A stretch of DNA of 58,604 nt from Penium margaritaceum (taxonomy: Eukaryota; Streptophyta; Zygnematophyceae; Desmidiales; Peniaceae): contig SZWC01002438.1 in assembly GCA_023375785.1 (NCBI GenBank), forward strand, positions 152,263-210,866. Direction: 5' to 3'. Positions 42,477 to 53,715 of the stretch are shown here, piece by piece (the first letter of the stretch is position 1; each line of letters begins with the position of its first letter). The notes under the pieces are model-generated. The model did not search any database. It was not told the origin of the DNA and was given only the letters and a program-made list of their open reading frames with translations. Made by a program: the position numbers and the translations under genes.

Positions 42477-43957
42477 TCACACAAAGAAGGGAGAGAGGCC
42501 AACAGTAAGAGTGGTTGACTCAAACTGAGCATGCCCCAACGCCTTTGTCAAGAAGTTCGCAAGCAGGCTCTTTCTGCCGATCCACACCACGTAAACCTGC
42601 CGTTGTTCCCACACACCACGCACAAAGTGATGTTCCACAGCAATGTGCTTTGTGCGAGAATGGAACACACCATCACTTGCAGGTACATCAGTTGCACAGG
42701 GATTGCCACAATACAGCACAAGATATTCCAATGATTGATGCAACTTACGGAACAAGCGATGGAACCAAACACTGTGAAAGGCACCAGGTCCAAGTGCAAC
42801 ATATTCTGCTTCCTCCGTGTTATGTGTCACTCACCCCTGCTTTCCATTCTTCCATGACACTACTATATTCCCAAGAGGAATACATATCCTTTCTGGCTTT
42901 TGCCTTTGGAGTTCCAAGCACAATCGCTGTCGATAAATCTGAACACAACTACTGGCATGTGAGCTCGGAACATTAACCCAAGTTGTGGTGTCTGTAACAC
43001 ATAAATCAGGACCCAAACTACTGTCGCAAAGTGGCGGGCACAGGGACTTTGCAAAAGCTATACAAGCAAGATTACTACAAAGGAAATGTCAGGTTGCGTG
43101 ATGGAGACTATGTACATGGGGAACCAATGAGACGCAAGTAGGTTATCGACTTGACACGCTCCCCCACATCAATTGTGTTGACAGGTTTAAGGGGTTTCTT
43201 TCCATCGGGCATCATGGGGATGGACGTAAAAGGTGTGGATGCCAAGAGATCTGCAATATTGCCCCCTAGGGTTTGTATGTATCTACCTTGATGAATGTGC
43301 AAAAGTCCACGCTCTCGATTGCGGGAAATTTCCATTCCCAAGAAACCCTAAAACCTCCCTAAGGTCATTCATCTTGTATTTGGCTTGCAACAAATCTTTG
43401 AACTTCTACATTGCCGCCATGTCTGTCGACACAGTCAGAAGGTCATCAACATATACCAAGATAGCCACAAAGGGCACCAACACAACACTCAAGAAGAGCA
43501 AGGGATTAGCATTGCTCCTCCTGTAGCTTACAGGCTCCAATGTCGAGCAAATCTCACTGTTCCAACATCTCGGTGATTGCTTTTGGCTGGACAACACCTT
43601 TCAAAGATCCCACACACGATCTGTGCCATCCTCATAAATCTATATGGCTGGGCCATGAGGATTTCTACGTCCAACCGACCATTGGAAAAATGCTTTTTTT
43701 ACGTTTATCTGATGGACTTCTCAGTTGTGCTTTACAGCGAGCCTTGAAAGGCCTCGTGCCGTGTCCATTTGACAAACAGGTGAAAATGTGGTATCAAAGT
43801 TCACTCTCTCAACCTGTGAATGTCCTTTTGCAATGAGATGAGCATTGTAGAATTCAGTGGTACCGCCAGGCTTTCTCTTTACGCAATAGACCCATCCAGC
43901 CTTTGATAACATTTTGCCCAGGAGGGAGATCAATGATCTCAAACACTCCATGTTCAC
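42477..43957 (-). pseudogene. Cop9 reverse transcriptase and RNase H
   Basis: RT pieces on the minus strand: KAGWVYCVKRKPGGTTEF, IAKGHSQVERVNFDTTFSP, a catalytic AILVYVDDLLTVSTDM (YVDD intact), VLGFLGMEISRNRERG and ITYLRLIGSPCT. RNase H pieces: SQKGYVFLLGIVVSWKNGK, AEYVALGPGAFHSVW, YCGNPCATDV, TKHIAVEHHFVRGVW and NFLTKALGHAQFE, ending in TGA at 42477-42479. A TGA at 43721-43723 stands at the conserved Trp before the HQMDV box. There are several shifts and a gap between the two RT halves. Cop9 is related to Cop5-7. Confidence 0.85.
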
Positions 43958-44270
43958 TCAAAGCATCCATTTTCTCTTTCATGGCAACCTCCCACCACTC
44001 AGAATCAGGTCTTAAGCAGGCCTGACAAAATCTCCTTGGGTGTGTGCAAGGTGTAGGCCCGTGCTTCAGCCGTGATCTCTTACAATTCCCAGAGATTCAC
44101 TTCATTGTAAGCACAAAGATGCTCACATCTCACCTATCCATCTCCCTACTGGGTGTCCGATAGGACTGTAGTTTCAGATTTGTGCTTCCATCTCCACTCA
44201 CCACCTTGCGTACAGGCACTGTGCGCCTTGGCTGGCGTGGAGTCATGGTAGGGCGTTGCATTGTCGGTGG

Positions 44271-46426
44271 TCATAGACAAAGATGACCATCCTCCTCATG
44301 AGAGTATGCATGGGTAAATGCGGCGGAATCAGAAATAGGGGAGGAAAGTGACAGCACAGCCCCTCGGTCATGAGGGCTTGTAGGCAACGTGGAGGGAGCT
44401 ACATTTGGACACACAGATGGAGAGGTAGGGGAAGATCTAGAGGATGCAAGGATTGGCGGACTAATAGACAGAATAGCTGGATCAACAGCCAACTCTGGCA
44501 AGACAGAGGTGGTAGAGATAGCAGCCGGTGAGGGGGGGGATGCAGCAAACAACGGAGGGGAAATGTCAGAGGGTAATATAGGAGGAACAGAAGAGGGAGT
44601 CACTGATGATGGATAGGGCACAGGGAGCGATGCAACGAGAGAGGGAGAGATAGTGGAGGCCATAGGAGGCACAAAAAATGTGACAACCAAAGGGGATGCA
44701 GGCAACATAGGGACAATAGTGACAGGATGGATAGATATGCCCTGCCCAACGGGATCACCTACACGGGGACATCCCCCACACATTGGAAGCAAGAGTACAA
44801 AATCCGAGTAAGGGTGGGAGGAACAAATTTGACGCAGATCATGCTGTATATAGGACTCAACAAAGACGGCATCACAGGAATAAAAAATGCAGTGTCGATT
44901 GGGGCACCAAAATTACCAAGCCTTTGACTATAGAGCGACGCCCAAAAACAGACACAATCGACCGTGTGTAGAGAGTTTACTCCCTTGCTAGGTGTCATTG
45001 ATCCTAACATAGGCGAGAAAACCCCATACTCGTGCCAACGCTCACACGGAGTCACATGACGGGAAAGCGGGCCACGAGGCATGTAATTCCAGACCCAAGT
45101 CATAGGCCATGGCCTCGGAGGCGAGGGCCTTACGCAAACCAGGCTCAACACGCATGGACCCCATGGCATGCATTATCCCGCAGTTCCAACATTTGGACAC
45201 ACCATTCTGCTCTGGTGTGTAGGGAGTGGAAAGGTCATGAGTCACACCTTGCTCCTCAAGAAATTGAGTAGCGGAACTCATGAACCCTGTGATCAGAACA
45301 ACAGTGTTACACATTTTGATTGGTTTGGCGTTCAACTTCAACCAGCCAGTGCGGAAGACAGCCAACGTGTCACTTTTGCGATGCAAACAAAACATCCACC
45401 GATGGTGGGAGAAATCATCAGTCAAAATGAGGACATACCGTCATCCCTGAGCCTGAGACTCATTGAGCAAGGGCTCAACGAGGTTGGCATGCACAAGCTC
45501 CAGCAGTCTGGAGTTCGTGGTGGAGGAAGGGGGGTATGTTAAAAGATGCATTTTTCCTTGGAGACATGACAGACTACTGGCTTGAGCCAGTGGTTCAAAA
45601 GTGACCAGGTCAAGTCCAAGGACGGGCTTGACACACACAAGTGACTTAACAGTTGTAGAGTGCACATGACAAAGATGACAGTGTAGCAGAAAGTGATGCA
45701 TTGAAAACTGGGTGCCAGTCATATGAAAACAACCAGGTGATGACGTGGAAGCAGCGGCATGATGCGGAATGTGATACAGACTTCCAACAGCGGCACCGCA
45801 AAGCACTACATTTCCGGTGGAGCGAACACTGACAGTGGAAAATCTAGAAGCATGCGTGATTGTGAGTCCAATGCGGTCTCATGTGGGGACAGACAATAGA
45901 CAGAACTCAAGATTAGGAACATACAGCACGCTAGAGAAGTAGACGGGACCAATAAGACTGTCAAACCAAACCGTCCCAACACCATGCATACACAATTTCT
46001 GACCTGACCCTCTGAGCACATAACGGTCTGAATCAACTGGATCAAGAAGAAGAAAATCACCATGGTGATAGCATATGTAATGGGTGAAACCTGAGTCGAT
46101 GACCCGGCTGCCATCTGGAGCCTGCTTCATTTGGGACACAAAGTAGAAACCGAGTGAGTCATGTGAGGGGAGTGGTGGCTCTGCTGGGTAAGGACATGCA
46201 CGATCAGCAACTGACTCAATCCATGACAGCACATCACCAAGAGCACGGTCATCCACAGAGAGTGTCACACCATCGTCACGAACCATCCCACATAATCTGT
46301 CTACATTGCAAGTGGTGCGCTCCCCTCCACTATGCATGCAACTCGCACCTCTGCGAGTGGTCCAGTCCATGTCACGTCGGATGGAGGATACAAGGACCCA
46401 CTCCAGCTATGCAATGTGGATGTTGA
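44271..46426 (-). pseudogene. Cop9 protease, integrase and Pro/Ser linker
   Basis: The protease frame (45879-46370) holds SRVIDSGFTHYICYHHGDF with an intact D-S-G and FSSVLYVPNLEFCLLSV. The zinc region HCHLCHVHSTTVKSLVC follows near 45650. LLELVHANLVEPL begins the integrase, then TDDFSHHRWMFCLHRKSD, and YTPEQNGVSKCWNCGIMHAMG with the catalytic Glu changed. A Pro/Ser-rich linker of about 170 residues (44271-44792, PSSVPPILPSD and similar) is unusually long and open. It is broken by shifts at about 45800, 45430 and 45050. Confidence 0.83.
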
Positions 46427-46489
46427 GGAGCTCTCTCGTAGGTGTGAAAGCTACAGCCATGTACACCCGACCAACACTGCTCGATGACG

Positions 46490-48250
46490 TGTCTAATGTG
46501 CCACTGTCACAAATGACACAAGCCTGCAAGGCGTCGTGTATCGCCCATCCAATCTTGGCAAATTTGTGCTTATGAAGGCACACCTGCCATATGTGGTCAC
46601 GACCATAGTTGTAAGAGCGAAGAACTCCACTAGTTGCTCACAAGGGCCCCTGGGTTCCCTTATGCCCCATATTCCCTTTCCTCTTCCTTCACTTACCCAC
46701 AACCACCTCTGTGGTTGCACTTGGTGGAGGAGATGTGGAGGAGGACATCAGTGGTGAGGGAGGGTGGATGGAGGGGATGGTTGTGTTGGAACTTGAGGAG
46801 AGAGGGAGCCTTGGAGCAGCGAGCATGTGTGATTGGAAGGGCATCACTTGTGCTGAAGAATGGTTGTTCAATCACTCAAAATGATGGAGTACATATAGAG
46901 CTAGAGCTTGGGCAAGTCAGCCCTCTCACAAGCCACACCACTCAGCCATGGAGGCTAAGGCTCACACACTAGAGTCCATAATCTCACACAAGGGAGGAAA
47001 TCAGCCTAGTAATCAGGCTGACCACTCCCACAGGACCTAGAGAGCTAGAGAATGCTCTCATGGCACACTCCTAGTGGTCACATAACCCATAAACCCATGG
47101 AGAATCGCCATGTGTCCATGGCTAGCACACAAGGATCTCACCTCACCTAAAAAGTAAGGAGAGGTACCTTTATCCTAGTCAGCACACTCTGACAAGGCAA
47201 TCCTAAGACCAAGGACCTTTTTGGATATTTCTCCCATCAGGTCTTGACCCTGGACCTCTTGCCTTTTTCTTTTCTCAGGCTAAGGCATGGAGCCATCCCC
47301 CATGGTCACCCGGATATCGACGGTCGATGACCCCGGAAACTACGAAAATTCATATCTCCCAATCCGACCATTGGATCGGCCTCAAACTTGGACCGTAGAC
47401 ATTTTGCCACCTGATCTTTCCAATGGTGAAGTCGGATTGACAATCGGAGCAGGCATCTGGTACTTTCCTGGAACTTGCTCTTGTGGACCTGAAACTGAGC
47501 GGGATGGCTCCTTTCCCAACAGGTTGATGATGAGACCGATAAAGTGACAGAAGTGGCTACAACTTTACCCATGGCAGGAAGATACCATCTTGCCACTTGC
47601 ACATGGTAGTCCCGCGCCCAGGGAAGGAGGGCGTCAGTCTCCCCCATGAGCATGAGCTCCATGGGCTCCAAGTACTAGAAAACATCCAAGTACTTTTGTG
47701 GGCTCCCAAAATGATCGTAGCTAGAGCTTAGTACCGAGGTGGCATGTCTGTGCCCAAGCAAGTGTAGGCACATAATGCATAGCGCCAGTATACATAAGCA
47801 ACCTCTGTACCACCCTGGTGAAAGGAAGTGAACTCTTGAATGAATTTATTAAGATCAGCCTGACAAACGCGTTAATGGGTGGTTAGAACAAGCTGCTGAG
47901 CTTTGAGGGGATCCGCATCCTGCCCTGTCAGATCTGCCACATAGGGTGTAACGTCCAGAATGGAGTAGTCTAGGAATACAAGGACTAAGGCATGGACTGC
48001 TTGAGCTGCAGCAGCAGACTGTGCTACATCCGAGGCATCATAATCAGTCATGAAATAGGGCAAAAACTCCTTGCCGGTGGCCTTGGTATGAAACTGGAAG
48101 TCCCACACCTTAAAACTGAGGGTGTTTGAGTATAGAGGAGGTGGCCACTCAAAATCCTTTGCTGGAAGTATGTCAGCTTAATCAAGCCAGACAGGGCAAT
48201 GCCACCAGAGCCAGGCTGCTCGTACACATGTAATGGTACACACCAGATCC
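46490..48250 (-). pseudogene. Cop9 gag, split by a solo LTR
   Basis: The N-terminal part (47522-48250, minus) reads PAKDFEWPPPLYSNTLSF, VWDFQFHTKATGKEFLPYF, AQAVHALVLVFLDYSILD and EVAYVYWRYALCAY, and parallels Cop7 gag. After the solo LTR (46784-47521) the frame continues with a ruined knuckle, GRDHIWQVC near 46590, and then protease. The start and 5' LTR of Cop9 are missing; the hAT remnant lies there. Confidence 0.7.
46784..47521 (-). mobile_element. Solo LTR of the Cop4 family, target duplication GGTTG
   Basis: A complete 738-bp Cop4-type LTR (TGTTGGAACTTGAGG to TTTCCCAACA on plus) stands alone, with GGTTG at 46779-46783 and 47522-47526. No primer site or coding sequence adjoins it. This is the product of LTR-LTR recombination after insertion into Cop9 gag. 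It is close in sequence to both Cop4 LTRs. Confidence 0.95.
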
Positions 48251-48410
48251 AATTCGTGGATCTGTAGTAAGGGAAAAGGAAGTGTGACAAATGGAAAGTT
48301 TATGAATCAGCATATCAAGTCATCTCTAATACTTCATTCTCTCTTGATTCTCCATCAACCCCTCCATCATCTGCAAGGTCCATGTCCTCACTCTCCTCAT
48401 TCACAAACAA

Positions 48411-50779
48411 TTACAACCCCTCTAGATCCTCTACTGCTGCTCTAGCTAGGTTTGAAGCCTGAGCCTGACACTGCAGCTCATTGATCTGTGCTTCATTGTC
48501 TGCAAAATCCTTAGCCACCATCCCATGTTGGCTCACAGGGCTGTCTAGCAAGGAAGTCATCCATGACGTCACCTTCAAAAGATTCTCCACCATTAGATGT
48601 GCGAGCTAGTGCCTGAAGTTGGTGATGATGAAACTGCCAAATGAAAACAGGCATTCAGAGGGTATGGATGTGCCAGGAACAGCAAAATCATCCATGGAAA
48701 TAGGCACAAAAATGTGAAACTTGCGTTGCAGCTTGAGCTTCGTGTAGTGCTTAAGAACTTGGCACATAGGACTTTCTTTCTCCAACTTGCCTCCCTCCTC
48801 TTCCAAGGTGGAGAGCTACTGTTTCTTTGCTGGCGATGATTTAGGATCCTCAAAAAGGTCCTTCGTAGATTCAGCAAGAGCAGCTTTGAGGAGTTCATCA
48901 TACTGCTGAGGACGAGTACGCAAATGGTGACCATCGGTTGCGACAGATGCATGTGTAATTGATGCACTAGCAGATGAGACAGGTGATGATGCAGCTGCTG
49001 ATGTTCCAGCTACATCTGAAGATGAACTGGCAGTCTCCTGGCTTTGTGGGCCGAGACCAGCTACACTGGAATCCCCACTAGTGAAGCACCAGTGGAGGGT
49101 GTTGCAGCTGCTGTTGCCTCTACATCCGTGTGTTGCACATCGACCTTTTCATAATACGGCTAGAGCAAGTACAAGACTTTGATGTGGAGCTCGGCTGCAG
49201 AGGAGATGCTCATGAGCTTGTGGGTGTGCTCTTGGAAGCGCAGCCTAAAGCGTGAATCAGCTGCTATGGCAAGCACATGCCTCTCACTGAACATGTATGG
49301 ATAACTATCCATACATGTTCTATATAGCATGGTGTGTGCGTTGCCTAGACCTTTCTGGATTTCCGCGAGCAGCATCTCTTTTGCATTCAACCTGTCAACA
49401 GCATCCCTCATCCTGCTCTTTTCCTTGGCAGCCATAGCTTTTACCTGCCAGCCATGCAACTTGTCCAACATCGACTCAAGAAAAGGGATGACCAGTTCAA
49501 CGTTAGATACTTGGAGTCGCTGACATTGTCGATGTGGACCTTGAATTGCCTCAAGATGAGAGTCAGTAGCACAATCACGGTCCACTCATCGAAAGTGGGC
49601 ATTAGCTACTCTCCATCCCGGCCAGCCAGCCAGCCATCCAGCCATGCCGGTAGAATGGGCTTCAACTTCAGCACCCGCGCCATCATGTCTAAAGCGAAAT
49701 TCCACCGCGTCTCCGTATCAAGATGAAGAGACTGGTAGGTGTTGCCTCCAGTTGTGGCCGTGTTGATGAGACTGTGTTCACATGATGTGGACCACGATGC
49801 AAACACAGCTATGGCCCGTGCCTTCTCGATGATGTCCCCAACAACCTGAACCTTCATGAAGTCGTTCACAACAAGGTTCATGATATGTTTGAGGCACCGG
49901 ATGTGCCCCTCCTGCTCGAAAGAGCAGTCAGAGGGAATGATGTGGTTGTTGATCATGGCGTCATTGTCCGTAGTTCAGCAGTAAACATTGTCCCATAGAC
50001 CCCACGACTTAATAGCAGTGGAGAAGAACAAACAGGTTCACAACAGTGGGAGCTCATGGAAGAGCGGAGAAGGATATAGCCATGGTTTTTAGCTTCCATT
50101 CATAGATCCAATGGGGGGTCACACTCGGGTACTTCATGCAATTATTGACCTTCCATTCATCAGTTGTGAAGCTCATGGAACTTGTTACTTTTGCTACCAT
50201 GGTCTTGATGCAGGTGCACAAAGCTGCTGCAATGATGCTAGTCTGCCGCGAGATGGTCACGTGGCAGGGTGGAGTTGCTGGAGGGTTGGCATGCCAGAAT
50301 GCCTGCTGCAGCCACATGGACTCCATGGCAAGGAAGGACACATATTTGTTGATGACGTCCTTCCAGACGCACATCTGGAAGTAGCACTTGTCAAAGACTG
50401 CACTCACTGTTGTATGCCACGTGCAATCACTAAATTCTCTGTGCTTTTTTTTCATGTCGTCGACAGCTACTACCATGACATTGGCAGTCGCCTTTTTCAG
50501 CTTGAGCAAGGCTGTTTCCTCCTTCACATTCTTCCATGATGTGTTGTGGGACAAGCGCATGTGCTTCTACATGTTTCTAGTACAGCCATTCTTGCAGGAA
50601 AAAACGGTAGGGCATAGGTTTCATTCTACTCTCGGTTTGTCAATGGGCTGGTCGGCCATCATGGTAAACTCATTCCGACTGACACTAGGGTCTTTTTGCT
50701 TGCACTTCACTAAAGGCTCCTTCTACGCCTCGTCATTGTCGTTGCTTTCATTTAGCAGGTCCTTGGGAGGGTCAACCAT
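48411..50779 (-). pseudogene. hAT-family transposase, decayed
   Basis: From an ATG at 50777-50779, the minus strand shows a BED-type zinc finger, CPTVFSCKNGCTRNM and KHMRLSH (C-x5-C, H-x4-H, about 50560-50610). A first catalytic Asp block, FTTDEWKVNNCMKYPSVT, lies near 50150. A TTDND block is near 49970, then IRCLKHIMNLVVNDFM (C-x2-H) and TETRWNFALDMMARVL near 49700. The C-terminal dimerisation region, VPGTSIPSECLFSFGSFI and LAHLMVENLLKVTSW, is near 48560-48700. This order is diagnostic of hAT cut-and-paste transposases. TAG, TGA and frameshifts make it dead. Confidence 0.9.
49289..49320. repeat. 32-bp perfect palindrome in the hAT remnant
   Basis: Two 15-base arms (GAACATGTATGGATA and its exact complement) flank AC. 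It lies within the transposase frame near YPYMFSERH and could form a hairpin. No role is evident. Confidence 0.85.
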
Positions 50780-51727
50780 GGTGCTGGCTGGATGGTTTTT
50801 GCTGCCAAAAATGGCCAAGGAATCAAAGTCGACACGGACCAGGGAGACGTCTCGTGTCTCTTAGGCAGCAAGGGGACTCCAGAGGTGGAGACTCTACTAC
50901 TGAGTCCTGCCTTCTGCAGTAATGAGCCCCCACTCTGAGAAGTGTAGGAGCATGAAGAAAATGCCCTTCTTGCCCAATTCCCAATGTTCTGTGGGGATCA
51001 GTTGTGAATGTATTTGCAAGGTAAATTGTTATGGACACTACACAAACTTAAGAAATTTTTATTGTAAACATGTACTGTGAATATGCACTGCACAACATAT
51101 TCTAATGCCAAAAATCTGCCTAGAATGAGGTGGCCAACATGCAACGTGTACAAGAATAAGGGCTTACTGTAGCATTCTACTTGGGTTATTCTTGTATCAC
51201 ACTACAAACTGAAAGGAATAACATGTTTGATTTACAAACCAATGTAAAAATCATTAACACACTAAGTTCTGCATGTAGCACATCATGTGTTTCATGGCGG
51301 GACATTGACAATGACAGAGCCCCACCTGTGTTGCACATGCGGCAGCCTGTCATTGCGCAGCCATTGCTCGCTCATGAGATAGAGTATTCGTTAGACCTTC
51401 ATTCCAAGATTCATGCATAGAAACCACCAGACCCATTTGGAGATGAGGAACAAACCAGGGATGAAACTACATTCTACATGGTAAATACCAGAAAATAGGA
51501 TACAAGTCGCAAGTAGAGCACCCAATGCGGCAGATGAGTGCATACATGTATGAGGTGGGAGATAGGACATGCCACAGCAGGCCTGTGAATAACTCTGGTA
51601 TAGCTACCCGGTGGACACATGGTGTTCCGTGGGTGCTCCATACGTGGACTACAATGAGGGATAGGATTACTCACTTTGAGGTCTTGAAGTGCCAGAGTGT
51701 GAACGAGATCTCTAGGTTGCACTTCCT
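50780..51727 (-). other. hAT 5' flank, no gene recognised
   Basis: This is probably the leader or subterminal DNA of the hAT element. Short ORFs on both strands show no family signature. Confidence 0.4.
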
Positions 51728-51864
51728 TATCCCCCCTCCCCCCTATAGCGAGATCTGTGGTTCTTGGATTGGATCGCAGAGGGAGATCCGGATCCGTGGA
51801 TCCGGATCCAGAACAATGATTCCAGATTTGGATTTGTGGATCCTGGACTTGATGTGCACCCTTA
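51728..51864 (-). other. Probable right terminus of the hAT element
   Basis: Read on the minus strand, the segment starts TAAGGGTGCACATCAAG, like many hAT terminal repeats (TAGGGGTG or CAGGGGTG types). It then has dense GGATCC-type subterminal motifs, among them a palindrome with 11-base arms at 51785-51808 (GATCCGGATCC, GT, its complement). The left terminus and an 8-bp target duplication were not found, so this is inference from one end. Confidence 0.45.
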
Positions 51865-51959
51865 CGTACAGGTGGTGCATAACATTGCCGCAATGACACT
51901 GGCGACATTAAAGAGTGCAATAGAGCCGACAACATAAGACATTGGGTACACAGATGCTA

Positions 51960-52120
51960 CTACTGTTGATTTTGCAATGGATTGACACATGATTTCTACT
52001 GCTGCTGCTGCTACTGCTTTTGTTGTTGCCACTCCTGTTACTGCTGATGCTGCTGCTTGACTGCTTCTACTGCGACTATGTGGCTGTGGCTGCTATTGCT
52101 ATTGCTACTACTGGTGAGAT
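51960..52120. repeat. CTG/CTA triplet tract
   Basis: The plus strand is rich in CTG, CTA and TTG triplets (for example five TGC repeats near 52000). The minus strand would code Gln runs with TAG interruptions. It resembles the gag tracts of Cop4 and Cop7 and may be the end of a gag whose start is at 52837. Confidence 0.65.
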
Positions 52121-52199
52121 CTGGTACTAGAAGATGCAGCTAACAAACCACAAGATGCCTGTCCAACTGATTGGGCAAGCATTGGAGGCCCAGCATATT

Positions 52200-52837
52200 G
52201 GGCCAGGAATTTCCTCCAGTTGGAACCACTGCTACAAGGGCTACCACCAAGGCAATGGCTGCCCAGAGTCCAACAGTGGACGCGGCTTTGGCAGCGCCAG
52301 CTGCCTCTGACGCAACTCAGTTGTTGCTGTAAGTGCAGTTACTGCTCTAGCTGTTGCTGCTCCTATGGGTGCTGTTGTTATGGCTACCATAGTGGTGGCT
52401 CAGGCAGCAATAGTTATGGAAGCGTCATAGGCCGCCGATGGTGTGCCTGTTAAACCTCCTGCTGTTGCCCTAGCAACAGTTGCGGCTACTAAAGCTGTCG
52501 TCACCGTGGCTGTAGGGCAGGAGACAACAGATCCAATGGCTAATGTGGCAGCCTTCGCTGCCTCTAAGTCACTTGCAACTGCTGCTGATGGTGCAATGGC
52601 TGATGATGCTGATGTGATTACTTCAGCTTCCGCGCTTGCTGTACCCATGGTGATGTCTACGGCTACTGCAGCCGTAAGAGAACCTCTGGCAGCTGCGGTG
52701 GCCACAGTACATTCAACAGCTGCCATTGGTAACGTCGCAACTACTTGTACTTCAGTTGTTGCTGTAGTAGTTACTCTCATGCTGCAGTTGTGACTGTGGT
52801 CCATGGATCGCAAATCACAGGTTACACACTCTGCCAC
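52200..52837 (-). other. Ala/Thr-rich ORFs on both strands, possible gag remnant
   Basis: The minus strand is open from 52837 (145 codons) and the plus strand from 52443 (116 codons). Both give Ala, Val and Thr runs, because the DNA is made of GCN-like triplets. The minus ORF starts about 25 bases from a primer-binding site, the place for gag. No gag motif is visible, so coding function is doubtful. Confidence 0.35.
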
Positions 52838-52863
52838 TGTTCTTCAAAGGAATACCACCATCT

Positions 52864-52878
52864 CCTGATCTGATACCA
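52864..52878 (-). other. Primer-binding site, tRNA-iMet 3' end
   Basis: The plus strand CCTGATCTGATACCA matches the initiator tRNA-Met 3' end, with two changes next to CTGATACCA. It implies a minus-strand LTR element whose 5' LTR is immediately to the right. Confidence 0.65.
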
Positions 52879-53100
52879 GTAGAGGGTGTCCTACTGATCT
52901 CTCCACCCACACAATCCCCCCTCCTTTTTTGGTTGTCCCTTGAGTAGGAAGTAAAATCCACCCCTCCTTACTCCAACCTGGGTAGGCAGGGACACACGAG
53001 AGGAATAATACTACCAACCAAGGGGTGAAGAGATTACGGGAGCATGAGGGTAAACATTGGATTCGAGGACCCTCACCCACGCTCGAGGGGTTATTCAACA
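52879..53100 (-). repeat. Short 5' LTR candidate (about 222 bp)
   Basis: It is bounded by the primer site on the left and by TTATTCAACA on the right, which gives a sense start TGTTGAATAACC. The inner boundary lacks a clean CA, so the exact edge is open. No matching second LTR was found. Confidence 0.5.
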
Positions 53101-53352
53101 CTCTCTAGTTGACCCATGGTTACCTTGTTAATTTAGACAAAAACCTACTCAGTTGGCTAATTGATCACAAACAATTGATGGGCGGGAGACCCCTTCCCAC
53201 TGGGTACACCAGAGTAATTGGGTATGCTGGTGGACCCATTCAGAGCCAGCCCACTGTTGTTAGTAGAGTTGGTAAAATGGGGTAGAATAGCAACGTGGGT
53301 ATGTGGTGTAAAGAAAATGAAAAATAGAGGGTGGGAGTGCCAGGAGGAGAGG

Positions 53353-53715
53353 TGAAGGGTGGGGGGGAGAGGTTGCTCCAGACCCATCAGCTGCAGCAAC
53401 ACCGAGAGAAAAAGGCAATGACAACATGGGAAACGTGGGTACTTGGGAACGAGGCAATGTAGGGAGGGGGTAATGAGTGAGGGTATGGGGGGGGAGAGGG
53501 GGGATGCAGCATAGAAGGGAGGGGGGAGAGGCTGCTCCAGACCCATCAGCTGCAGCAACACCGAGAGAAAAAGGCAATGACAACATGGGAAACGTGGGTA
53601 CTTGGGAACGAGGCAATGTAGGGAGGGGGTAATGAGTGAGGGTATGGGGGGGGAGAGGGGGGATGCAGCATAGAAGGGAGGGGGGAGAGGCTGCTCTGGA
53701 CCCATCAGCTACAAC
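53353..53715 (-). repeat. 159-bp tandem repeat, in frame (53 codons)
   Basis: GCTGCTCCAGACCCATCAG recurs at a period of 159 bases (53371, 53530, 53689), giving two full units plus a partial one. The full units are almost identical. The minus strand ORF 53157-53705 repeats a 53-residue Pro/Leu-rich unit. 159 is divisible by three, so the frame is kept. The G-rich plus strand has runs of seven to nine G. No function is known. Confidence 0.85.

Noticed and set aside
47941..47965. Left hAT terminus at TAGGGTGTAACGTCC
   Set aside because: It lies within a conserved Cop9 gag stretch in frame and has no matching 8-bp duplication.
48268..48275. Left hAT terminus at TAAGGGA
   Set aside because: The resemblance is six bases only, and the flank does not match the bases after 51864.
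52400..52837. Ala/Thr-rich ORFs on both strands as host genes
   Set aside because: Both arise from the same GCN-like triplets. Neither has a motif, and the context is an LTR element.
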